A stretch of 64,000 nucleotides of DNA. It comes from Antrodiella citrinella (Eukaryota; Basidiomycota; Agaricomycetes; Polyporales; Steccherinaceae). The position numbers and the translations under genes were made by a program. Under the pieces are notes generated by a model, which worked only from the letters and a program-made list of their open reading frames with translations, was not told where the DNA came from and searched no databases. Each line of letters starts with the position of its first letter. Positions within the stretch are counted from its first letter, which is position 1. The stretch spans positions 27,033-91,032 of the forward strand of contig SGPM01000080.1 of NCBI GenBank assembly GCA_004802725.1, given 5' to 3'. Positions 48,197 through 59,807 of this stretch are shown here, one piece after another.

Positions 48197-49816
48197 ATGT
48201 TCAGATACGGCATCCCCGTCTACGACCAAGGCTACGCCCGAGCCGTCGCTGAAGAACAAGCAGCACACGCCCAATACGCAGCAGCCCTCCGCGCACAGGA
48301 GGAAGCCCGCAACCGCGCCGCCCGCGCTAGGGCAGCACGTCAAGCATACACCTCGCCCTACGCCTCTTTCCTTCCCACCGACCACGCCGACGAGGACGAG
48401 GGCGAGGAGGAGTACCCTGCGTACGGGTCTCCCGACGCGTATGGCTCTGCGTATGGCCTGTCGCCGTACCAGCGCCAGGCACTCGCACAGCTCGAACGGG
48501 AGAAGGAGAGACAGAGGCTTGCGGAGCTGAGGCAGAGGAAGGCTTTGGAGCAGGATGAGTTGAGGAGGAGGTTGGTCCTCGAAGAACAGAGGAAGAGGCA
48601 GGAGGCGGAGGAGCTGAGGAGGAAGGAGCTCGAGGAGGAGTTGCGGAGACGGGATGCGTTTGAGCAATTCTATCGGAACTTGGGGTTGAGGACGCCTCAG
48701 CAGACGGTACGTCTTTCTTGTCTCGTTCCTTGTTTGGCTAGTTTACTCACATTATCACAGCAGAATACCGCTCCTCGTAGAGCACGCACCACATCCCCTC
48801 CCGCCCAACGCCCTGCACCCTCACCTGCACCTACCACCACCGCGTCCTCCGAGTCGAAGCCCGTGCGTATCCCTATCCGCGACCCCGAGCCCAGCAGTGC
48901 CGCAGAACGCGCCGCAGCAGCGGAGAAGATCCAGACCGTCTTCCGCACACACGCACAGCGCACCAAGGCTCTCCAGGCTATCGATGCCATCGACACCCGC
49001 TTCCAGTCTCTCAAGGCTGGGTTCGCGTTCCCCACGCACCTCGACTTCCACGTTGGCGAGGAGGCTATGGTTACGGTCGATACCACTAAGCTCGACGTGC
49101 CCGCCATCGACGAGGAAGATATGTCCCCTACTCCCTCTGACTCAGAAGACGAGGGGTCACTCGCCCCCACCACTCCGAAACTCGCTTACTCCTCCAATAA
49201 CGCCTCGTTACACCAGTACGACGAAGAGCTGAACCAGCTCCTGGTCAAGCTCGACGCAGTGGAGAGCGGTGGAGAGAAGGCTGTGAGGGAGAGAAGAAGA
49301 GAGATGGTGAGGAGGGTGGAGAGGGAGGCGAGGAGGGTGGAGGGGTGGAAGGGAGTTGTTTGGAGGGTTTATCAGGAGGTGAAGGCGAAGGAGGCGGGTG
49401 CTCAGGTTGAGGAGAGTGTGGATGAGGTTATGGACGAGACCCCCGCGAACGCCGCTACAACCGTCGAGGAGGTTTCCTCAGCACCCGAACAAGCTGCCAT
49501 GGACGTCGAGGCACCTTTTTTACTCCAACCTACCTCCTCTACAGAATCCTCGTCGGCGAGCACGCTCTCAGCGACGACAGCGGACGAACCGACCTTCGAC
49601 GCGTCGGACATCACGTCTTCCCCCATCCTCATTCCTCACGCCTCGTCCGTTGGAGACGAGGACTTCGTTGACGACGCAGAAGAAGCTGAAACTGAGGAAG
49701 TCGTCTCCTCGCTCTACCCTGCGGCGGCACAGAGCACGAGTGGTAGTTGTGCGATGGAGGTGCTGGGGGAGACGGAGGGGCAGGTCTTGGATGATCATGA
49801 GTTTGTGTTGTGTTGA
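48197..49816 (+). CDS. BAG-domain Hsp70 co-chaperone-like protein with IQ motif
   Basis: Exons 48197-48706 and 48761-49816 give 521 aa. An N-terminal segment with a Tyr-rich start is followed by a long charged coiled coil (residues about 95-160, LEREKERQRLAELRQRK type). An IQ-like motif (AAEKIQTVFRTHAQR) lies near residue 220. A BAG-like helix bundle near 320-375 contains LLVKLDAVESGG and RRREMVRRVEREARRVE. The tail is acidic and disordered. BAG domains bind the Hsp70 ATPase domain and promote nucleotide exchange; the IQ-BAG pairing is known from plant and basidiomycete proteins. The 54-nt intron (GTACGT...TCACAG) has no stop and is a multiple of three, so retention would only insert 18 residues. 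The start at 48197 is the first ATG after the leader. Confidence 0.82.
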   Translation: MFRYGIPVYDQGYARAVAEEQAAHAQYAAALRAQEEARNRAARARAARQAYTSPYASFLPTDHADEDEGEEEYPAYGSPDAYGSAYGLSPYQRQALAQLEREKERQRLAELRQRKALEQDELRRRLVLEEQRKRQEAEELRRKELEEELRRRDAFEQFYRNLGLRTPQQTVRLSCLVPCLASLLTLSQQNTAPRRARTTSPPAQRPAPSPAPTTTASSESKPVRIPIRDPEPSSAAERAAAAEKIQTVFRTHAQRTKALQAIDAIDTRFQSLKAGFAFPTHLDFHVGEEAMVTVDTTKLDVPAIDEEDMSPTPSDSEDEGSLAPTTPKLAYSSNNASLHQYDEELNQLLVKLDAVESGGEKAVRERRREMVRRVEREARRVEGWKGVVWRVYQEVKAKEAGAQVEESVDEVMDETPANAATTVEEVSSAPEQAAMDVEAPFLLQPTSSTESSSASTLSATTADEPTFDASDITSSPILIPHASSVGDEDFVDDAEEAETEEVVSSLYPAAAQSTSGSCAMEVLGETEGQVLDDHEFVLC

Positions 49817-50114
49817 TCTTCAGAGTCTCCGTTGAGTGTGAGCGAGAGGTTTTGAGAGAGATTCGGATTGTGTATCATTAGGACTGCTGGTTTGAAGGTT
49901 ACTTGCATCAAGTGTATCATTATCACTACCACACATAATCTTGCAATGACATCTAGTATCATCGCCCTTAGAGGTAACGAGTAATGCGTACGAGTGAGTT
50001 GTAAGCAAGCACACGCAAGCCATCCTCTGATAGCCCGCGACGACCAACAACAACAAGAAGGCACGACACGAAACATGACATTTCATTTCAAAGCATACAT
50101 GATCTGGCCCTAAC
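49817..50114. other. Tail-to-tail intergenic region
   Basis: 3' flanks of the BAG gene (plus) and the four-helix membrane protein gene (minus). Nothing else seen. Confidence 0.4.
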
Positions 50115-51270
50115 TCATCTGAGCTCCGGCGCAGGTATCGGGGACGTCGCGTTCTTGGGCTCGCGGGGTTTCGGCGCGTAAGGCGGGACGCTCTCTTCGG
50201 GTTCGCGCACGTAGTAGCCTACAACAACACGAAATACGAATCAGTCACATTTCGGAGCTGGGGGGAATGGGGGGTGCAGTTCACCTTGTTCCTTAGCAGC
50301 CTTCTCCCCCTGCCTCCCGAACCCCATCCCGTTCCTCGAGCTCCCCGTGCTATCGCTCCTCTGCATCGCCTCCCGCTCCTTATCGGATATCCCCGCACCA
50401 CTGCCACCGGGCGCGGGGTCGTTGACGGTGGGGAGCACGCCCTTCTTGGCGGCGTGGTGCGCGCGGATGCTCCGGATGCTCTTCGACTTCTCGCGGTACG
50501 CGAGCCCGAGGAGGATGTTCAGGCAGGAGACGGAGAAGAGGAAGAAGGCGGAGGCGAGCGAGAATTTGTCGACGTGGTGCGAGAGGACGGCGGCGCCCAG
50601 CCTACACCCAACAAGCGTCAGCAACACTTCACTTCACTTGGAACGCGCGAACGGGGGAACGCACAGGCCTTGGATGATCCCTAGGGCGCCCAGCCCGAAG
50701 TCGCGGCCGAGGATGGGGAAGTACCGGACGAAGAACTGGTCGGGCCAGCCCACCTCGGAGAGGAGGAGCACGATCGCTTGGAACATGATCAGCAGGCGGT
50801 TCAGGACCGCCCAGAACGCGCCTGCGGCTTGGTTCGGGACTGTGCTTCCCCTACACACACCAAAACGTTAGCTCTAGTCTTGCTCGTGAGGGTGGGGGAC
50901 GCACGTAACGTAGTCGCAGTCATTGCGCGGACAAGACGCCTTGTTGAAATGGTTCACCGCGTTGATGTCGTTCGCCATCGTCACGATGCTGCTCGTGAAC
51001 AACAGGAAGAGGCCCATGATGCTCAGCCCCCGCACGACGTTCAGGAAGATGAATTGCCCTGGTGAACACCAATTTTGAGTCAGTAATCAGTCATGGTCGC
51101 GTGCCACCCCTCTCTGGCGCCTCCTACGCTCCCTCTGAGAGGCTGTCGGTTACGAGGGGTGAGGGGCAAGAAGGGAACTCACATGGTGCAGGCTTATCGC
51201 CTTTCGCCGTCGTGACGATATACTTCGCAGGGATCGCAGCCTCGATATCGGCGGTTGTGGTTTTGGCCAT
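50115..51270 (-). CDS. Four-helix membrane protein of a basidiomycete-specific type (DUF7598-like)
   Basis: Five exons on the minus strand, 51270-51183, 51058-50905, 50850-50665, 50601-50285 and 50218-50115, give 282 aa with exact phases. Four hydrophobic helices are visible: FIFLNVVRGLSIMGLFLLFTS, AFWAVLNRLLIMFQAIVLLL, an ILGRDFGLGALGIIQGLLGA region, and SLASAFFLFSVSCLNILLGLA. They are followed by a cytosolic tail rich in Ser, Gly and charged residues that ends in a Pro-rich segment. The loop after helix 1 has two close cysteines (SCPRNDCDYV), possibly a disulfide in a lumenal or extracellular loop. I recall this layout from basidiomycete proteins labelled DUF7598; the label should be checked. 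Function unknown. Confidence 0.75.
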
Positions 51271-53710
51271 AGTCGCAGTCGGTCGTGTCGTCGGTCGGTC
51301 GTAGGTACGTTCAAAAGTGAGGTCGTCAAGCAATCAGCGGGTACACAAGAAGGAATAGGTCGTGAACTGTGGCCAGCACAAGAAACCAAAAGGACCCGTG
51401 TCAAACGAGGAAAAGAAAGTAAAGAAAAGCTTCAAGCCCCCCGGAGAAAAAAAGACGATGAACGTAGGACGCAAGAGAGACAAGCGAGGACTGCGTCGGG
51501 GGTCTGAGACTCGGTCGAGGCGTTTAGAGCAGCGGGATCATGGGGTGATGGTAGATGCGGGTGATGATTATATGAGATGCAGTGCCCCCCAGGATCCAGA
51601 CGCTTCACATCAACTCCGGGTGAGAACAAGTCGCATTGCATTGGAAGTCTTTGTTTTGTACGACAGATGGACAAGGCAGTTGAAGAGGTTTTTTGAGAAG
51701 AGGCGGAGTGCTTTGTTCTTTGGACATTGTGCTGGCGGTTCAAAGGAAAGGCCGTTCGGGGTTCGCCGGTTGCGATTGCGATTTGATGTTAGATTGCACC
51801 AAGTCGGCACCAAGGCTCTTGTCCCGAAGGTGGTCACGCTTGTTGACATACGATGAGATGCAAATGATATGCGAAGATATCTAGCTACTTACTGTCCAGA
51901 CAAGTGTGCTCCAATCGAGCCTCATCGAGAGACATAACTATGTATAGTCGTCCATCTTGCTCCTTCAGTGCGCTCCGAATCACTTCGATCCTACATCTCG
52001 ATGGTACACGTAGGTGGTGCGGCAGTCTAGGACGTCGTCCGCCGCATCAACGAAATGAAAGTGCGTGCCGTGCGGGTTTGACATCCACATGTTCACGATT
52101 CACGAGCACGAACACAGCATTAGCCGTATGAGAGGCGCTTATGTTCCAAATTAGGAAAATGCTCTCCCGAAAAGGAAGGGTTGATTCTTTTAACACTCCG
52201 CTGCTTGATCTGCCACGTCCCGCTCGTCTCGAACGTTGGCGCAAAACGCGAAGAACTCTCAGTGACTGTACAGTCGAAACCTACTGACTGAATAACATGT
52301 CTCGGCAGTATTTGAGATATAGGGTAGTCGTCATAGCGCAAGTCGTATCCGACTCAATGATTGCACTCCGGAAACGAGTAGTCTGCAATGTACTGTGTAC
52401 ATTATTACTGGCGTTCGTCATTGGAACGCAGACTGTAGCTAGAGAATCAAGGTAACCTCTTTAGTGCCCCAATACGCTGGAGGACATGGCATGCCATGCC
52501 TCCCCGGCCGGTGTGCTCACGGAACATTCATCATTCCATCTTGCTTAGGCGTACGTAGCACGGGTTAAAGCTTATCTCGCCTCTACTGTGGCTGATTGTT
52601 TCCAAAAACCTATCCCTGTCAGGACATTGTATATTTGTAATAACACAGGTGGACTACAATCTGGCAGAAAATACCACCGAGTACCACCTCAGTCAGTGAC
52701 CCTCGTAGCCGTAGATGTAAGCATACAGCGTTCGGAGCATATGAAACGTCGAGCACGTTCAAGGACTGTTCAGGTATCTCAGTACGCCACATGCGCCACA
52801 TTTTCATGCCCGAGGCTGCTCAGTAAGAAGAGCCAGCGTACGCGTAAGGATGCGGCCGACAACCTCTGGCGCTTATGACGAGGATGACTCGAGAGTCGGA
52901 GTGAAAAGCCCATGATATGCGCAAGATCGTATTGTTGTACATAAGCTCACAATCATAATGTCCATTGCAAAGGGCCGAGAAGTTGATCGGTTCAGATGTG
53001 AGCGAGGGAGATAAATGATCAGCTCTAATACCGGTCGTGTCGAAAAGAGCTGATGTGAAATCATATGCGTGCAGAAACAGCACTGTCGGTCGTGTATAGG
53101 AAAGATCTGTGGGTTTACCACGGCACTCTTGGCTGATTACGAATAAATAAGCTCGTGTTGGGACGCTTCATCGTACGAAGACCCTCCGATGACACCATGC
53201 TTGAGCGCATTTTTGTGTTACCACCGACAGAGCCCTACAGAGCCTTGCGATGATGGACGCCATCGGGATGGCTGGGACCGAAGTTGTCAGCGAGAGTTTC
53301 ATTCGTTGGAGTTTGTTCGGAGGCACGTTTGTATGTCTGCGGCCTTGAAAGATTCAGGTCATCATCAAGGACCACAGGCCCGACAGGCTAGATGGTGTTC
53401 TATGGTGTTCGTCGCGTCCCAAAACGTTGAAAGATGTTCATCGATGTAGAGAGGGGTTCTTAGCGAGATGCCCCTCGACCGTTGACGACGATGAGCAAGG
53501 TCTGTTTTGAAGATCTAGCCGAGCCTGGCGCGGTGACAAACAAGGCTCTCGCCCAATGGCGGGGAGCACGAGGTGGCGAATGCCGAATCTCCGATACGTG
53601 ATAACGATGGCCCAGCCGATTATATAAATCTGCTCGATCGCCGTCCTCATCCTTTCTTCAACTCCCCCCAACATCTCTTCACCCATCCACTACATTTCCA
53701 GTCGTCCACC
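51271..53710. other. Intergenic region containing the gpd promoter
   Basis: About 2.4 kb. The left end is the promoter of the membrane protein gene. The right end is the gpd promoter, CT-rich after the TATA box at 53621. Open frames between have no support. Confidence 0.5.
53621..53627 (+). promoter_or_regulatory. TATA box of gpd
   Basis: TATATAA about 90 bases before the gpd ATG, followed by the pyrimidine-rich tract typical of strong fungal promoters. Confidence 0.75.
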
Positions 53711-55205
<1,495 letters not shown>

Positions 55206-56202
55206 ATACACCTTTAGTCGGGTTGTGTTGAGATTGTTGGTTGAAGGAGAGAAGTTCTAATAAAACATGTAATTGACTGGGTTTTCCCTTCCCGCTCTGT
55301 GGCAGGCGAAAGCGGTTCTACTGCTGTCCTGGCCACGCGGTGTCGGTACTGGTACTTTTTGTTACTTGTAGTAGTCCTTCAAGTTGTAGCATTGCAGAAT
55401 GAATAAACATAGACGATCCTATACAAACCATTCTACTATTTTGTTTGTAAGCGTGACAGTTGGTATTGCGGCCCGGGGTGCCGCCTTGCATCCACCCTTC
55501 GCCAATTCTCACATCTTCGTCGCAAACACCACCACCATACATTGTAACGCATCTCACGAGAGGACGCTACGCCGCATTAACTCCTCATGAGAGATTACTC
55601 GGATTTGAGCTTTATGCCCACTGTCACCGCTAGCTCCGACTCATTCCAAAATATCTCTTTGAACAAGTTCTTATTGGTTCTGCTGGCGGACTTCTGTATG
55701 ACCTCAGAGTCCAGACTGACATAGCCTGGTGCGGATACTGTGGTGGTCGTTGCGGGTAGGAATGCGCCTGCGATGTCACGGGTGTATTCCTACACCAACG
55801 TCTGCCATAGTCGACTCCGTTCTATAGGTTCCGCGGAGGCTTCCTTGCCAGAGGCCGAGGCACTCAAGTCATTTCGCACTTGGGTCCGGTGAGTTACATT
55901 TTCGGTATAGATGGCGGGCGCAGTCGAGATGGTTCAGGACGTCACGGAAGCTGTAATGATGTGTTGCTGGCGACTCAGAGGGACTTGTTACTATCATCTC
56001 TGCAATGTCTAGTCCTTGAGAGCAGGTAGAGGTTACACGGTGGGTATGTTGGGAAGTACGTATCCCAGTGCGTCACTGTACCATGTCTTATCGAGTACCC
56101 ACGCCATTCCAATGGCAGGGCATAGGAACGTCCAATGCGAACCCATATCCTCACCAAATCCCGCAATAGTAGTGATCAACATTCCCCCTTACAACCTCAA
56201 GC
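55206..56202. other. Intergenic region; gpd 3' end
   Basis: An AATAAA at 55259-55264 lies 54 bases after the gpd stop and is a plausible polyadenylation signal. The rest, to 56202, shows no recognisable gene. Confidence 0.5.
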
Positions 56203-56957
56203 ATGTCTGGCGATCTTGTTCTTGTACGTCACTCTTTGTGTCTGATATCATTATGTCTGTCCTAATGCAGGAGATTCCTTCCAGGTCATCGGCGTGTCTG
56301 GATATCTCGGAGCTCATGTGGTTGACCGACTTGTAAAGGACGAATACCGCGTCCGTGGGTATGTCGTCTGGTAATCCCCTTTGTTTATGACTAATTTTTT
56401 ATGCGTCACGGCTTTGTTTCGGCCAGAACGGCTCGTTCAGCCAAGTTATATCGAAGCCGTGAGGCATACGCTGTATATGGAGAAGCCGTCGAGATCATCG
56501 CAATGAATGACCTCGCGAATGGTGATTATCCGGATGCTTTCAAGGGTCGGTCCCCCGGTAACGGTCTCGTTTCGGCTGCTGTTGAAATCGTATGCCAGGT
56601 GTCGACGCCGTCATCCATGTTGCCGCAACTATGATAGGGAGGGAGGCAGAGGCAGAGGCAGCGATCCGCGTAAGGAATCTAGGCAGTTGCGCGCTCTCAA
56701 TCGTCTCATTTGGGTTAAATATTCTAGGTGTCCATGGATGGAAGTCTTGACATCCTTGCCCAAGCAGAGCGGGCAGGAGTCAAAAACTTTAGCTTTGTCA
56801 GGACCATTGGCCCTGTCACTGATGGAATTGCTATGGGGAAGCCTGAGCCGGTGAAGGGTGACGGTGAGCTCTGTATCTTTCTCAATTACTAGACGGACTG
56901 ACCATCATATAAACAGAATGGGTTGCGGTGACGAGATTATGTTGTCAACCAGGATGA
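56203..56957 (+). pseudogene. Truncated NAD(P)-dependent epimerase/reductase (cinnamoyl-CoA reductase-like)
   Basis: Six spliceable exons, 56203-56223, 56285-56358, 56427-56545, 56599-56669, 56728-56863 and 56917-56957, give 153 aa. The protein starts MSGDLVL, continues VIGVSGYLGAHVVDRLVKDE (GxxGxxG-type Rossmann motif) and RGTARSAKLYRSREAY, then VDAVIHVAATM. These match the N-terminal half of short-chain extended dehydrogenases of the cinnamoyl-CoA/ketoreductase type. The frame ends soon after EWVAVT, where the family would go on to the Tyr-x3-Lys catalytic motif, so about 180 C-terminal residues are missing. The segment before the break (FVRTIGPVTDG) departs from the usual Ser-Ser motif. 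A 3'-truncated pseudogene is the simplest reading. Confidence 0.65.
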
Positions 56958-57016
56958 GAGACATTTTCGTACGTTTCTGATCGTATCGTGTCGTCTACTG
57001 TACTGGAAAATCCTTT

Positions 57017-58147
57017 GCATCGCCTCCCATTTCTTTGCGGACCTCTTTGGTCAGGACGTCCTAGTCGGGCCCTCTGGACTCGGAAAATGCATCAGACTGG
57101 GCTCCATATCATCTCCGTCACGGAGGACAGCGAAGTCAAGGACGACTCGCTCCGAGTGATCTATCTAGGATTTAGAAACCGTCATGCGGATGATGCAGGC
57201 CGCGAACAAATACTAGATGTAGTAGATGGAGTCTGTGAAACAGAAACTTTCTCACCTCTGGGATATACATCGATAGCTCACCGCTGGAAATATTCACGGT
57301 CGTGTGTCGGTGGGACGTGGAGGCTGCGGCTTCTGCCTCCGTAGATGCTATCCACATGACCTTTTTCAACGAGTACAATGGACCCGAACATGTGTATTCA
57401 AAACTCTTGAACACGATAATTACTATATCGCGGAAATGGCGCAGGTATCAGCAGGAGCGTATAATCGGCTGAGAGTGTTCCTGGTTCCTACTATTCAAGG
57501 GAGCCAACTTTCTGCACACCGCATCCGAGCGACTCGTATGCAGGCTAGTACGGGTTTCGGGAATTGAACCCGCCAAAGGAGTGTCATGTCTGGACAAGAA
57601 GCTGTTGGAGAAGATACCTGGAGACGTGAGTTTCCGAACGTCGGACGGGGTGGTCTTCGAAGCGCATATAGGAGTTGTAGATGTTGCATCGTCAGTCCTA
57701 GGGGAAAGACTGCACATATTACGGATATTACGGATGTTCTTATCGCCACCAGCACCTCTGGACGTCTGTGAGGACTCGACAACGTTCGGCTGCCTCCTTA
57801 GGCTCTTCTACGGATATGCTCCGAAGATGCGCATGTTGTACTTCATGGTCGTGCAAGCATGCAAGCAGTATGACTGCATGCGGTTCCTCGAAATTCTCCC
57901 CCCATAATGCAAAGATCTCCAAGGCGAACAGCCTCTCGGCATCTACTTCATCGCCCTCGCTTGTGGACGGCGCACTGAAGCACGATTAGCTGCCCAGGAA
58001 GCCATCATACGCCATTCGACAACCATCGAGCTTGGCTACTGTCCTGAGATGGAGGTATCGTTTGCCAAAGCACTGTACAACCTGTTGAAGTACAGCGCCA
58101 AGCTCACGGTGTGCAAATCGAGGATCAAGAAGGGATTTGAGGAGTGA
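57017..58147 (+). pseudogene. BTB/POZ-domain gene with premature stop
   Basis: Two BTB-like segments are visible. The first (57017-57300) is broken by frame changes and includes KILCIASHFFADLFGQD and IISVTEDSEVKDD. The second (about 57610-57904) reads GDVSFRTSDGVVFEAHIGVV and then EDSTTFGCLLRLFYGY, followed by QACKQYDCMRFLE, as in fungal BTB proteins. A TAA at 57905 interrupts it. The same frame continues without further stops to 58147 as LGIYFIALACGRRTEARLAA and a Lys-rich end, the typical C-terminal part after the BTB domain. No GT-AG intron removes the stop. The first segment is close in sequence to the relic at 33.4 kb, so both derive from one family. Confidence 0.65.
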
Positions 58148-58785
58148 AAGTTTTCAGCGCAGTACTACCAATCGACGATGACTGGAGGACGGGCAACGAC
58201 TGCTGCGCTGTCACAGTATAGTCTATCGGCGTTCTCGCGGCCGAGGATCGAAGAGTCGACAACGGTTCCTGCACAGTTCATTCAAAGAGAGATTAGGCAG
58301 GATAAGAAGCATATGGCGGTGAAAACAACGAACAAACTGTTGGATACTTTGCTGGTAAGAGAGTGCGGTCATGAGAAGAGAGCTGGACGAAGCTTTGAAT
58401 GATGTGAGGAACGTCAATGATTGGCTAGCAGGAAATTTACCCACATGAACCTAGGTCGAACTGGTGATCGACTGCATGCCGTGTTATCATCCGTGGCGAA
58501 CACCGTAGGAATTTGACTTCAGCACGGAACTCGGTGAGCAGGGACCAGCTGAGGAGGCGATATGTTGCCTAAAGTGCCCGTGACATTTTGCTGACGTTTC
58601 CATGCCCATGATGAAAGGACGGAGGGAGGAAAAGGAGAGAAAACATCCGGCGAGAAAATATTGGGGGATTTCTTAAACGACCTTTCCCCCGTCTGAGCAA
58701 CATATTTGAGGATGACAGTTTGGCTGCTGAACACAACCCTTTGCATCACAGCCCTCCCGTCGTGTTCAGCAAACCAAGTGACCAC
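58148..58785. other. Intergenic region
   Basis: Nothing recognisable apart from the 3' flank of the methyltransferase gene. Confidence 0.4.
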
Positions 58786-59562
58786 CTAAGCATCCCCTTT
58801 CTTCACGAACCTCCCCGCTCTGTGCCAAAACAAACTCTCAAAGTCCTCTCCGTCTTTCCCCCATACCTTTTTCGTCTCCCAGACTGGCATTGCGTCAATC
58901 CACACATGTGTCGCACGGTCTAACTTGCATCCGTCGAACGCCGTCTGCCACATCGGCGTCCAGAATCGCTGCCACCACGCCACGTCCTCCCGCGGGTTCC
59001 GCACATGCTCGTAGAACAGAAGCGTCCCTCCGGCCTTCAGCACATCCCCGACGAGGTTATGCAACGTACGTTCAGGTTCAGGGACGGAGCAGAGTGTCAA
59101 GACGGACACGATGGTGTCGACGGGGCCCAGGGCCGCAGCGATCCGAGCGGTGTCTTGTGCACCGTAGGAGAGGATGGCGAGGGAGCCATCGGGTTCGACA
59201 AACCCAGCCGCGTTGGCACGAGTGCGGATATGACTATGCATACGGGTATTGGGTTCGAGCGCGACGTACTGGGTCACTTTCTGGCGATCGAGGTAGTGCA
59301 CGGTGTGACCGTGGCCAGCTCCGATGTCGAGCACGACTCCGTGCGCGTGAGGCGTTATAAGACCAAACTTGACTGCCCTGCCTGCATCATCTGTACTATC
59401 GGCGAAGGCAACCCAGACGTAGGCCATGAACCGCTTTGAGACCAGGGATGGTGAGAAGAGCAGCGACGGCGTGTTGAAAACATCGTTCACGGTTGGGATG
59501 AAAGCCGCTCGGATTGCGAGCCAAAAATCGGCGAGCAAACCAAACGCATTCGTCAACTTCAT
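58786..59562 (-). CDS. METTL7-like class I SAM-dependent methyltransferase
   Basis: Single-exon minus-strand gene. I place the start at 59562 (258 aa, MKLTNAFGLLADFW...), which matches METTL7-type length. The frame stays open to an ATG at 59733 that would add 57 low-complexity residues. Motif I is VVLDIGAGHGHT near residues 77-87. The acidic end of the next strand is in VALEPN, and the motif around VSVLTLCSVPEPERTL with GGTLLFYEHV is characteristic of the METTL7/UbiE-related group. A hydrophobic N-terminal helix suggests membrane association, as in animal METTL7 at the ER or lipid droplets. Substrate is unknown; animal relatives methylate thiols. It is divergent from MYND copy 3 with about 245 bases between starts. 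Confidence 0.85.
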   Translation of the reverse strand: MKLTNAFGLLADFWLAIRAAFIPTVNDVFNTPSLLFSPSLVSKRFMAYVWVAFADSTDDAGRAVKFGLITPHAHGVVLDIGAGHGHTVHYLDRQKVTQYVALEPNTRMHSHIRTRANAAGFVEPDGSLAILSYGAQDTARIAAALGPVDTIVSVLTLCSVPEPERTLHNLVGDVLKAGGTLLFYEHVRNPREDVAWWQRFWTPMWQTAFDGCKLDRATHVWIDAMPVWETKKVWGKDGEDFESLFWHRAGRFVKKGDA

Positions 59563-59807
59563 CGTCGTTGTCGTCGACGTTGAACACGGTGGTCGCCGTG
59601 AAAGCTGCGTGCGTGCACTATTGGCGCCTGCGTTGTTTCCTCCCATGCTATCATGTCGCTTGTTGGGATTTCCTTGTTCTTCAGGCCTCTTGACCACGAA
59701 CCTCCTCCTCCTTCTAGGTATTTTCGAAGACATTGAGGCGTTGCGTGAGTCGCCTTGATTCTATGCTCTTCTATGCGCAGATTCTAACACTTTTTCGACG
59801 AAGGATA

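Noticed and set aside
51362..51856. 164-codon Lys/Arg-rich plus-strand frame
   Set aside because: Basic low-complexity composition upstream of a minus-strand gene; most likely its promoter region read by chance.
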